Of a DNA stretch of 64,000 bases, positions 42,923 through 49,879 are shown one piece after another. Made by a program: the position numbers and the translations under genes. The DNA is from Oscillibacter hominis. Lineage in GTDB: Bacteria > Bacillota > Clostridia > Oscillospirales > Oscillospiraceae. A model generated the notes under the pieces. It was not told the DNA's origin. It did not search any database and saw only the letters and a program-made list of their open reading frames with translations. How positions within the stretch are numbered: the stretch's first letter is position 1; every line of letters starts with the position of its first letter. Location: contig NZ_CP060490.1 of the NCBI RefSeq assembly GCF_014334055.1, positions 1,550,001 through 1,614,000 on the forward strand. The letters are read 5' to 3'.

Positions 42923-43226
42923 TGTCGCTCTCTCCCCCGAATACCACAGGCTTGAACGCCATCTCTCCGCTCATGTCCATAGCCTGTGCCGCCTTCCCAT
43001 ATACCATCTCAACCATCCAGCGCTTGATGTCGGCTCGCACCTTGATGTTGACGCTCTCGTCCTCGCTGATATCATGCAGAGCGGCCATGTCTTTAGTCGC
43101 CCATTCCCTTGCCTCCGGAGGCAGGGCGGGACGTCCTCTCGGATTGGCGTTGTTTCCTGGCCCGAATCGTCCGTTAGCCTGCCTATTCGCCCCGATATTG
43201 TCCCGTTTAGCCGGTTTTTCCGACAT
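42912..43226 (-). CDS. terS: Phage terminase small subunit-like protein
   Basis: The 104-residue protein has a polar N-terminus (GRFGPGNNANPRGRPALPPE) and helices with REWATKDMAALHDISEDES, like small terminase subunits that recognise the packaging site. It directly precedes terL. GGAGGGGGAG precedes ATG. Assignment rests on position and general features. Confidence 0.6.
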   Translation of the reverse strand: MSEKPAKRDNIGANRQANGRFGPGNNANPRGRPALPPEAREWATKDMAALHDISEDESVNIKVRADIKRWMVEMVYGKAAQAMDMSGEMAFKPVVFGGESDIAD

Positions 43227-43359
43227 ACTCCCCCTCCTCTCCGTATATCTTCACAGATACATTTTCCTACTAAATCAAACATCCGTGCCACTTAAAAGTG
43301 GCAGCTTAAAAATTTTTTCAAAAAATGAAAGAGGACACGGTCTCCCGCATCCCCTATCT

Positions 43360-43571
43360 TTCACCTGTATGGCACCCGTCCGGTCAAATAATCCAGGCTC
43401 ACCTCAAAGTAATCTGACAGCGCTGTCAGAGAAGCCATAGTCGGCTCCATCTCGCCCCGCTCATATCTTCCTTACCGCATCTGGATTCAGTCCGCACAAC
43501 TCGGAAAGAACGCGTCTGCTGATGCGCTTCTGCTCTCTCAGCTGCCTCAGCCGCTTTGAATCGTCCACCAA
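43360..43571 (-). pseudogene. Xre-type phage repressor, frameshifted
   Basis: The minus strand reads LVDDSKRLRQLREQKRISRR then VLSELCGLNPDAVRK in one frame, and RYERGEMEPTMASLTALSDY then FEVSLDYLTGRVPYR in the next, the classic Xre helix-turn-helix and its tail. One extra A in AGGAAGATATGAG breaks the frame. A GGGGAGGTG site lies ahead of TTG at 43571. Confidence 0.7.
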
Positions 43572-43636
43572 GAATCAGCGGCACCTCCCCAAATAATCAG
43601 CGGCCACTTCGGCAACAATATTGCAGAGGTGATTGT

Positions 43637-43855
43637 ATGGCACAGGAAAGTGTGTATTATTCCATCAACAAGGACGTGGGGCTCCACGACACCAGCCTTT
43701 TGAAACGGGCGCTGGATTCGCTGCCCGGCGTGACGTCGGTGAGCATCAACAAAGAGCAGGGCAGCGTTGCCGTCGATTATGACAGCACTGGCGTTTCTCA
43801 GCGGGAAATTGCAGAGAAAATCGAGATTTTAGGCTATCCCATCGAGCGCTCCTGA
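43637..43855 (+). CDS. HMA-like domain protein without CxxC
   Basis: The 72-residue protein has the ferredoxin-like fold pattern of heavy-metal-associated domains (LLKRALDSLPGVTSVSINKE, VAVDYDSTGVSQREIAEKIE and ILGYPI), but the metal-binding CxxC after the first strand is absent (YYSINKDVGLHD). It may therefore bind no metal or serve as a protein interaction module. AGAGGTGATTGT precedes ATG. Confidence 0.8.
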   Translation: MAQESVYYSINKDVGLHDTSLLKRALDSLPGVTSVSINKEQGSVAVDYDSTGVSQREIAEKIEILGYPIERS

Positions 43856-43858
43856 AAT

Positions 43859-43890
43859 GAGCCCCGGAAGCATATGCGCTTCCGGGGCTC
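43859..43890. terminator. Hairpin between convergent HMA-like and nitroreductase genes
   Basis: A 13-bp perfect stem (gagccccggaagc/gcttccggggctc) with a six-base loop; T tails are weak on both sides. Confidence 0.6.
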
Positions 43891-43903
43891 ACCTTTACCA
43901 TGA

Positions 43904-44512
43904 TTACACTGTGCCGCTTTCCTCCACAACCCGCACCCATTCGGCGTTTTCCTCGCGGAGGCTTCTCTCCGGTTCTTCCGCAGGGATGCCAAAGGGCATC
44001 TGGGCAATCAGCTTCCAGTGCTCCGGGATGCCAAAGGCTGCGGCCGTAGCCCGGTCAATCAGCGGATTGTAATGCTGAAGGGAGGCGCCCATACCCTCAG
44101 CCTCCAACCCTGTCCACACGATATACTGGAGCATGGCGCTGCCCTGCTCCGCCCAGAGGGGGAAATTTTCGCTGTACAGGGGGTATTGCTCCTGGAGGCC
44201 CCGCACAATCTCTTGATCCTCGTAGAAAAGAACCGTGCCGTAGCCCGCGGCAAAGGAGCCGATCTTTTTTTCCGTATTTGGAAATTTCTCCTCCGGCACC
44301 ATCGGCCGCAGTGCCTCCAGCACAATATCCCACAGCGTTTCATGCCCGCCCCGCAGCAGGAGAACAAGCCGGGAGGAGTGGGAATTGAAGGAAGACGGGA
44401 CGCAGCTCACCGCGTCGTCAAGCAGCTCCTTCAGCCTGCCGTCCCCAACCGTGCTCTTTCCCGTGATGGCGTAGCAGCTGTAACGGTTTTTCACCGCCTC
44501 AAAGTAATCCAT
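43904..44512 (-). CDS. Nitroreductase family protein
   Basis: The 202-residue protein has the FMN nitroreductase pattern: FEAVKNRYSCYAITGK at the start, VPSSFNSHSSRLVLL, and a later GLEAEGMGASLQHYNPLID with the helical wrap QGSAMLQYIVWT. It is similar to small Frm2-like nitroreductases. GAGGAGG precedes ATG. Substrate unknown. Confidence 0.88.
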   Translation of the reverse strand: MDYFEAVKNRYSCYAITGKSTVGDGRLKELLDDAVSCVPSSFNSHSSRLVLLLRGGHETLWDIVLEALRPMVPEEKFPNTEKKIGSFAAGYGTVLFYEDQEIVRGLQEQYPLYSENFPLWAEQGSAMLQYIVWTGLEAEGMGASLQHYNPLIDRATAAAFGIPEHWKLIAQMPFGIPAEEPERSLREENAEWVRVVEESGTV

Positions 44513-44600
44513 TGCATCTGCCTCCTCTCTCCCCTCTATCCTCTCTCCCTTTTTCGGTTTTATGTAATTGGAAGCGTCTTTTGCCGGCCTTTCAGCGCCG

Positions 44601-45140
44601 TTACCCCAAAAGCTCCAGTATACCCAAAACGATCATGATCCCGCTGCCGAGCGCCACAAAGAACCGGGGGTGCAGGGCAAGGCCCGTGGCCGCCAGTCCG
44701 ATGGCGTTGCCCGCGGCCACGCAGAGCAGGCTGATCCCGCCCACTGACAGCGCGGCGATCCAGGGCGGGATTCCGGTCAGCCCGGCGCCGAAAGCGACCG
44801 GGATGCAGTTCACGGCCAGCCCGCTCCCTAACACAAGCGTCTCGTGCCAGGTAAAGCCCTGCTGGTAGCAATCGGAGCCAGTATCCTGTTTCCCCGGCAG
44901 CAGAGACCACAGCCCCATGGTGATGATGATCCCTCCTCCCACCAGGTTGGGCAGCCGCCCCAATCCGGAAAGCAGCGCGGAAGACGCGCAGAAGAGGGCC
45001 GTGACCGCGGCGGAAAACAGGCCGATCACAGCGTTGGCCCGAAAGGGAAGCTTTTTTTTCTGAAGGCCAAGGGACAGGCCAAGAAACAAATTGTCAAGAT
45101 TTGTGGAGACTCCCAATAAAAGAGCCGAAACAACGTGCAT
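44601..45140 (-). CDS. MntP/YtaF-like membrane exporter
   Basis: The 179-residue protein has six predicted helices in two repeats of the MntP fold: GVSTNLDNLFLGLSLGL in helix 1 and NCIPVAFGAGLTG in helix 4. MntP exports Mn2+; YtaF is the sporulation-associated relative. The second repeat has Asn where MntP has Asp. GGGAGGTGAG precedes ATG. It lies 1 kb from a Mn2+ riboswitch on the other strand, which favours a manganese link, though the gene itself shows no riboswitch. Confidence 0.75.
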   Translation of the reverse strand: MHVVSALLLGVSTNLDNLFLGLSLGLQKKKLPFRANAVIGLFSAAVTALFCASSALLSGLGRLPNLVGGGIIITMGLWSLLPGKQDTGSDCYQQGFTWHETLVLGSGLAVNCIPVAFGAGLTGIPPWIAALSVGGISLLCVAAGNAIGLAATGLALHPRFFVALGSGIMIVLGILELLG

Positions 45141-45288
45141 ACGCGCTCACCTCCCGCCAGCATATGGCCGGCGGGGAATCGGCGTGACCCGCTTTTCCAG
45201 CACGCACCTGGAGGCGCTCCTTTTTCCAATATTTTTGCATTGAACTACCACTGCAAGCAATGTTACCCTTTTCTCAGGAGGTACAGAT

Positions 45289-45891
45289 ATGAAACGATTT
45301 GCAATGAAATTCGCGACAACCCTGCTCACACTCTCGCTGCTCTCCACCGGGGCCTCCGCCCTGACCCATACCGTGGTCCGCGGAGACACCATGTGGAAGC
45401 TGGCGGTCAAGTATGAAGTTGGCACCAGTGAGATCATCCGCGCAAACCCTCAGGTCTCCAATCCGGACTTGATCTACCCTGGCCAGTCCCTGGCCATCCC
45501 TCAGCTCGACCAGGGCGTCTCCGCCTTTGAAAGCGAGGTCATCCGCCTGGTGAACGAGGCCCGGGCCCAAAACGGCCTGAAGCCGCTGAGTGCAAATTGG
45601 GAACTCTCCCGCGTCGCCCGGTATAAGTCCCAGGACATGGTGGACCGGCGTTACTTTTCCCATACCAGCCCCACCTATGGGACACCCTTCCAGATGATCA
45701 AATCCTTCGGCCTTACTTACCGCACCGCAGGCGAGAACATCGCCTACGGCCAATCCTCCCCCCAGGCCGTGTTCAACGCATGGATGAACTCCAGCGGCCA
45801 CCGCGCCAACATCCTGAACTCTTCCTATACCCAGATCGGCGTTGGATACGTACCAAGCGGCCACTACTGGACCCAGCTGTTCATCGGATAG
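45289..45891 (+). CDS. Secreted LysM-CAP domain protein
   Basis: The 200-residue protein has a signal peptide (about 1-25, ending GASA), a LysM domain (HTVVRGDTMWKLAVKYEV...LIYPGQSLAIP, about 27-72) that binds peptidoglycan, and a CAP/SCP domain (about 80-200) with VNEARAQNGLKPL, YFSHTSPTYG, GENIAYG and SSGHRANIL. This is the SafA/YkwD-like layout seen in spore-coat and wall proteins of Clostridia. AGGAGG precedes ATG. Confidence 0.92.
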   Translation: MKRFAMKFATTLLTLSLLSTGASALTHTVVRGDTMWKLAVKYEVGTSEIIRANPQVSNPDLIYPGQSLAIPQLDQGVSAFESEVIRLVNEARAQNGLKPLSANWELSRVARYKSQDMVDRRYFSHTSPTYGTPFQMIKSFGLTYRTAGENIAYGQSSPQAVFNAWMNSSGHRANILNSSYTQIGVGYVPSGHYWTQLFIG

Positions 45892-45978
45892 GTGAGCCTC
45901 CCGGCCTGAGCCGTTTGCCCCTCTGCCCGTCCCATCCGTTCCATAGAAGTCTGATCGAAAAAATTTTCCAGCCTTCTC

Positions 45979-46008
45979 TTGACAAACGGTCAGCCCCTCG
46001 GCTATACT
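45979..46008 (+). promoter_or_regulatory. Promoter of the riboswitch-oadB unit
   Basis: TTGACA, an 18-base spacer and TATACT, placing the transcript start near 46015. Confidence 0.8.
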
Positions 46009-46013
46009 GGGAA

Positions 46014-46091
46014 AAGAAAAGGGAGTAGCTTGCGGTTTATCCGTGACAAACGGCGTCATGACGGCCTTGAGCCCGCGTTTGTATGAAAAAG
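46014..46091 (+). ncRNA. yybP-ykoY (Mn2+) riboswitch aptamer
   Basis: The leader contains GGGAGTAGC (46021-46029) and GGCCTTGAGCCCG, the two conserved loops that form the Mn2+ site in yybP-ykoY RNAs, joined by a stem (ccgtgac...gtcatgacgg) and closed by gcgg/ccgc pairing. An intrinsic terminator follows, so Mn2+ binding is expected to turn expression on. Recognised by motif and architecture; a search with Rfam RF00080 would settle it. Confidence 0.85.
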
Positions 46092-46139
46092 CGAGACTTT
46101 TATTGCAGTTGCCTGTGATAAAAGTCTCGTTTCTTTTTT
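46092..46139 (+). terminator. Riboswitch-controlled terminator
   Basis: A perfect 12-bp stem (cgagacttttat/ataaaagtctcg), 14-base loop and a T-rich tail (tttctttttt), 36 bases before the oadB start. Confidence 0.85.
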
Positions 46140-46174
46140 ATGGAGCTGCAGCGATCATTTTAGGAGGTCTTGTT

Positions 46175-47296
46175 GTGGATATCTTACTCGAAAATATCCT
46201 GCTGTTGGAGTGGAAGCAGGTGGTCATGTGGCTCATCGGCGGGCTTTTGATCTTCCTGGCCATCAAAAAGAACATGGAGCCGGCTCTGCTGCTCCCCATC
46301 GGATTCGGCGCCATTTTGGTGAACCTGCCCCTGTCCGGCGTGGTCACCCAGGTCTACGACGGCGTGGCGGAACCCGGCGCGCTGGATGTGCTGTTCGACG
46401 CCGGCATCTCCAACGAGCTCTTCCCCCTGCTCTTGTTTGTAGGCATCGGCGCCATGATTGACTTTACGCCCCTGCTCTCCAACCCCAAGCTGATGATCTT
46501 CGGCGCCGCCGCCCAATTCGGCATCTTTTTCACCCTCTGCATCGCCGTACTGCTGGGCTTTGACGTCAGCGACGCCGCCTCCATTGCCATCATCGGCGCT
46601 GCGGACGGTCCCACCTCCATCTTTGTGGCCAACTACTTCCAGTCCGCATACATCGGGGCCATCATTGTGGTCGCCTACTCCTACATGGCCCTGGTTCCCA
46701 TTGTCCAGCCGCCGGTGATCCGGCTGATCACCACCCGCAAGGAGCGGCTCATCCGGATGGAGTATGCCTCCAAGCCCGTTTCCAAGACGGCCAAAATCCT
46801 CTTCCCCATCATCATCTCCATCATTGCCGGCCTGATTGCCCCCAGAAGCCTGGCCCTGATCGGGTTTTTGATGTTCGGCAATCTGGTCCGCGAGTGCGGC
46901 GTGCTGGACACCCTCTCTGAAACCGCCCAGCGGATCCTGGCTAACCTCATCACCCTTTTCCTGGGCCTCACCGTGGCCTCCAAAATGCAGGCGGAAGCCT
47001 TTTTGAGCAAGGAAACGCTGATGATCCTCGGCCTGGGCCTGTTTGCCTTTGTGTTCGACACCGTGGGCGGCGTCATGATCGCAAAGCTCTTCAACCTGTT
47101 CTCGAGGAAGAAGATCAACCCCATGATCGGCGCCGCCGGCATCTCCGCCTTCCCCATGTCCGCCCGGGTCGTCAACAAGATGGGCCTGGCGGAGGACAAC
47201 CAGAATTTTCTGCTGATGCACGCCGTGGGCGTCAACGTCTCCGGACAGATCGCCTCGGTGATCGCCGGCGGCCTGATCCTGAAGCTCTTCGGATGA
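46175..47296 (+). CDS. OadB-like sodium pump beta subunit, orphan
   Basis: The 373-residue protein is a member of the Na+-transporting decarboxylase beta family: GGLLIFLAIKKNMEPALLLP, GAMIDFTPLLSNPK, the pump motif IIGAADGPTSIFVANYF and MIGAAGISAFPMSARVVNK. GTG at 46175 follows AGGAGG at seven bases and gives the usual family length; the longer open frame upstream is the riboswitch. In known pumps this subunit couples decarboxylation to Na+ export, but no alpha (carboxyltransferase) or biotin subunit is here. Control by a Mn2+ riboswitch suggests a role in cation export. Confidence 0.88.
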   Translation: MDILLENILLLEWKQVVMWLIGGLLIFLAIKKNMEPALLLPIGFGAILVNLPLSGVVTQVYDGVAEPGALDVLFDAGISNELFPLLLFVGIGAMIDFTPLLSNPKLMIFGAAAQFGIFFTLCIAVLLGFDVSDAASIAIIGAADGPTSIFVANYFQSAYIGAIIVVAYSYMALVPIVQPPVIRLITTRKERLIRMEYASKPVSKTAKILFPIIISIIAGLIAPRSLALIGFLMFGNLVRECGVLDTLSETAQRILANLITLFLGLTVASKMQAEAFLSKETLMILGLGLFAFVFDTVGGVMIAKLFNLFSRKKINPMIGAAGISAFPMSARVVNKMGLAEDNQNFLLMHAVGVNVSGQIASVIAGGLILKLFG

Positions 47297-47332
47297 TGTA
47301 CGCGTTTTTATCTCGTGAAAGGAGGTCTTCTC

Positions 47333-47473
47333 ATGCTGCATGTTGACGAGCTGGTGCAGGTGCTGCCGCTGGCGTTGGACGGCTGGTTCGGCGTATTCCT
47401 TGTAACGGCCGTGGCCATTGTGTCCATTTACCTTCTCAATTGGATCACATCCAAACCGTCAAAAAAGGGCTAA
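47333..47473 (+). CDS. OadG-like small membrane subunit
   Basis: A 46-codon frame reads MLHVDELVQVLPLALDGWFG and continues VFLVTAVAIVSIYLLNWITS to a Lys-rich end. One membrane helix with the G-x-F-x-V-T...LLN pattern of gamma subunits of oxaloacetate decarboxylase-type pumps. AAAGGAGG precedes ATG, 36 bases after the oadB stop, so both lie under the riboswitch. Confidence 0.7.
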   Translation: MLHVDELVQVLPLALDGWFGVFLVTAVAIVSIYLLNWITSKPSKKG

Positions 47474-47491
47474 AGCCCGATTCAAATCCAT

Positions 47492-47533
47492 AAAAAGAGA
47501 GTGCGGAAGCAAAGTTCCCGCACTCTCTTTTTT
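47492..47533. terminator. Bidirectional terminator between oadBG and the radical SAM gene
   Basis: A 15-bp stem (aaaaagagagtgcgg/ccgcactctcttttt) with an 11-base loop between convergent genes. Confidence 0.9.
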
Positions 47534-48408
47534 CATGCTTTTTTGATCCACTTGAGGTCGTAGGGCTCATACACCACACTGCGGTAGGCTTCCACGTCCA
47601 GGGGCGTCTTGTCCCAGTCGGAGTGGAGGTCGCCGTTTTGTTTGATGAGGATGTCGTAAAGGATTTGATAGACCGTATCTCCATCCCGCTCCACAATAGT
47701 GCTGTAGGGCAGAGTCTTGTGATAGGTCAGCTCCATGCCCTTGTAGTCAAAGTGGAACCCGCAGCGCATCCGGCACCCGTCCAGCCCGGTAAACCGGGCA
47801 ATGGACCGCAGATTCTGCAGAATCTTGTCCCCATCCTCCTCATATAGGTTCTCCGGCGTGGTGGCGGTGTAGTCAAAGCGGAACTGGATGCTCACCGGCA
47901 GGTGCAAAAAGCGCTCCAGATAGGGGATCAGCTTGTCTTTGGGGTAATCCCGGTACAGCACGCAGTTGATCCGCACCGGAACCGCCAGCTTGCCTAACAG
48001 CTCGTCGTTGGACTCCTCCACGTATTTGACCAAATGGCGGGACACGTTGATGCAGGTGATCTTCTCCCGGTTTTTCTCCGTAAAGCGGATCACATCCTCC
48101 GGCGACTGCTTCCTTGAAACGGGCAAAGTGGTGTTGATATAGACCTTATGGGTGTTGGGCACGTGATCCAGCATCGTCTGGAGCGCCTCAAGGTCCGCAA
48201 ATGGCTCGCCGCCGGTGAACACAAAATCGCACTTCGGCGTCATGGCGTCCATCAAATCCATGCTGCGGCAAATCTTTTCCACGCTGAAGCCGTCCAAATT
48301 GGAGTACTCTTCTTTATTGATGCAGAAGGGACAGTGGTTTCCGCAGTCGTACGGCACAAATACCGTGACGGTGGCCCCACCCTCCCGCGTCTTATAGGGG
48401 TATTTCAT
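47533..48408 (-). CDS. Radical SAM protein, unknown substrate
   Basis: The 291-residue protein has the cluster motif YDCGNHCPFC (CxxxCxxC, about residues 21-31), the GGE motif FTGGEPFADLEAL and later a Cys-containing part (GCRMRCGFHFDYKG). It is shorter than typical SPASM enzymes and no peptide substrate gene was seen beside it. The ATG lacks a clear Shine-Dalgarno sequence, and no good promoter was found, so translation may be weak or leaderless. Confidence 0.85.
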   Translation of the reverse strand: MKYPYKTREGGATVTVFVPYDCGNHCPFCINKEEYSNLDGFSVEKICRSMDLMDAMTPKCDFVFTGGEPFADLEALQTMLDHVPNTHKVYINTTLPVSRKQSPEDVIRFTEKNREKITCINVSRHLVKYVEESNDELLGKLAVPVRINCVLYRDYPKDKLIPYLERFLHLPVSIQFRFDYTATTPENLYEEDGDKILQNLRSIARFTGLDGCRMRCGFHFDYKGMELTYHKTLPYSTIVERDGDTVYQILYDILIKQNGDLHSDWDKTPLDVEAYRSVVYEPYDLKWIKKA

Positions 48409-48714
48409 GGTTTGTCAGCCAGCCTTTCCCATGATATTTGCATAGGGAGTCTTAAATACCGACGGACAGCGGTGTACCGTCCAGAGAAACAGGATATGGA
48501 ATGGCATCCCGGCAGGCTCCCAGGCATCCGTCGAAATCAAAAAAAGAGATGTTCTCTCCAGAACATCTGTCTTTTTGCCTGTTTTATTATAAAACCCCCA
48601 ACTTGTGCTGTCAATATGTATCCTGTGTTGTTTTTTATACCATGCACATTTTTCGACACCGCTCCCATATCGTCCGCCCATATATGAACAAATTTGTAAT
48701 TTTTTTGACAGCTC
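48409..48714. other. Intergenic region with one hairpin
   Basis: AT-rich. It holds the inverted repeat agatgttct/agaacatct (48547-48568) with T runs on both sides (T5 after it on plus, T7 on minus), a terminator-like structure without an evident upstream gene; a small RNA on either strand is possible. No convincing coding frame. Confidence 0.45.
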
Positions 48715-48743
48715 TTGACAGACGTTGTTAAATTATGTAAACT
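48715..48743 (+). promoter_or_regulatory. Promoter of the 39-residue membrane protein
   Basis: TTGACA, 17 bases, TAAACT. Confidence 0.75.
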
Positions 48744-48775
48744 ATTGCCATCAAAAGGACACAAGGAGGAACTTC

Positions 48776-48895
48776 ATGCGCAAGGCACTGATTGCTATGA
48801 TCAGCTTTTTGGTCATGTGGGGCGGCTGGCTGCTATACTCTGCCAAGAAGTCCCGCCGCGGCTCCCAGGAGACAAAAGAACCCAAAGATTCGTAA
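48776..48895 (+). CDS. 39-residue membrane protein
   Basis: The frame reads MRKALIAMISFLVMWGGWLL and continues YSAKKSRRGSQETKEPKDS: one membrane helix followed by a basic then polar tail, inside-positive. It has its own promoter, an AAGGAGG site and a terminator, so it is a complete gene despite its size. No family recognised. Confidence 0.65.
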   Translation: MRKALIAMISFLVMWGGWLLYSAKKSRRGSQETKEPKDS

Positions 48896-48932
48896 GAGCT
48901 CCTCTGCCCACTTTGGCAGAGGAGCTCTTTTT
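48896..48932 (+). terminator. Terminator of the 39-residue gene
   Basis: A 13-bp perfect stem (gagctcctctgcc/ggcagaggagctc) with T5. Confidence 0.9.
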
Positions 48933-49069
48933 ACAGTCCGCCTTCCAGATCACCGGCTCTTTCAGGCGGAACGGCAGGCAATGCAACCCATGGTTATTCT
49001 TGGTAAGTCCGCCCGTTCGTTTCCACTACTTTTCCAAAATAGGAGAAATCTTTTTGCTGATAAAAACAA

Positions 49070-49099
49070 GGAGGCATCTGCAAGTATGCAGATGCCTCC
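49070..49099 (-). terminator. Terminator of the RR-HK-ABC operon
   Basis: A 13-bp perfect stem (ggaggcatctgca/tgcagatgcctcc) with a four-base loop and a T-rich tail on the minus strand (ttgttttta), about 50 bases after the last permease gene. Confidence 0.8.
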
Positions 49100-49147
49100 C
49101 TTCCAAAAGGAGCGGAACCAGACTGGGCGGTATCCCTTTTTGTCTTT

Positions 49148-49879
49148 TCAGGTTCTCTTCTTCCGCCAGGACCGATGCCTTACCACGGTAAAACACATAA
49201 GCACCATACCCGCCGCTCCGTAGGCCAGCCGGCCCAGCAGCGTCCCAACCGGCACGGTGAAGCCCGGGTCCGGACCGTTCAGGCCCAAGGGATACTCTGT
49301 AAACAAAGGCACGGCGTACAGGCTCCACTCCGCCGGCCGGGGCAGGTATGCCGCTGCCAGGGCCGCGGCCATCAGCACAAACAGCAGCGCCGGGTGGATG
49401 CGGCCCGTTAGGAGGCCGCATCCCAGAAAGAAGAGCGCCGGCGGCAGCAGGGCAACGAGCGCCGGAAGCAGCAAGCTGTGATAAGGCACGTCGGCGCCGA
49501 ACAGCGCCGCCAGGAACCCAACGCCCAACGCCGCGGCCGCAACCACCAAAATCAGCCATGCCGAGAACGCAGCGCCGCACTTTACCAGAAGGTACCGGCC
49601 CGGATGGATGGGGGCGGTGTCCGCCAGGACCTCCAGCCCCCGCGTCCGCTCCGCGCTCTGATTCCACAGGAGAAACAGCAGCAGCACGCTCAAAAGCGGC
49701 AGCAGCTGCGCAAGATACGCACCGAAGCTCCACGGGGAGAAGGGCGCCGTGTTGGCCACGCCCAATAGGATGGTGCCGGTCAAAAGCCGCCAGGCATACC
49801 AGAGCGTCACCAGCGCGATGCCCCAAAACCCCTTGTTCCAAATAGAGCGGTGCAATTCATATCGAAACACCTTACCCAC
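49148..49879 (-). CDS. ABC transporter permease-like membrane protein
   Basis: About 243 residues from GTG at 49879 (MGKVFRYELHRSIWNKGFWG), overlapping the previous stop by eight bases. Six predicted helices with the ABC-2 type opening (KVFRYELHR) and a conserved polar segment SAERTRGLEVLADTAPIHPGRYLLVKC. It probably forms the second channel subunit with the permease-M1 fusion. Last gene of the operon. Confidence 0.75.
   Translation of the reverse strand: MGKVFRYELHRSIWNKGFWGIALVTLWYAWRLLTGTILLGVANTAPFSPWSFGAYLAQLLPLLSVLLLFLLWNQSAERTRGLEVLADTAPIHPGRYLLVKCGAAFSAWLILVVAAAALGVGFLAALFGADVPYHSLLLPALVALLPPALFFLGCGLLTGRIHPALLFVLMAAALAAAYLPRPAEWSLYAVPLFTEYPLGLNGPDPGFTVPVGTLLGRLAYGAAGMVLMCFTVVRHRSWRKKRT

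Noticed and set aside
36735..43640. CRISPR array or insertion sequence in the accessory region
   Set aside because: Only one two-copy repeat of about 150 bases inside a gene was found; there are no regularly spaced repeats, no transposase and no terminal inverted repeats.
43227..43640. Phage attachment site matching the tRNA-Ser 3' end
   Set aside because: I looked for a copy of the TTCAAATCCC...CTCCGCCA end and did not find one.
46043..46174. The open frame upstream of the OadB-like GTG start
   Set aside because: It is riboswitch and terminator sequence; the GTG at 46175 has an AGGAGG site and gives the normal family length.
48537..48764. 75-codon minus-strand frame
   Set aside because: No ribosome site, AT-rich composition, and it runs across a hairpin and a plus-strand promoter.
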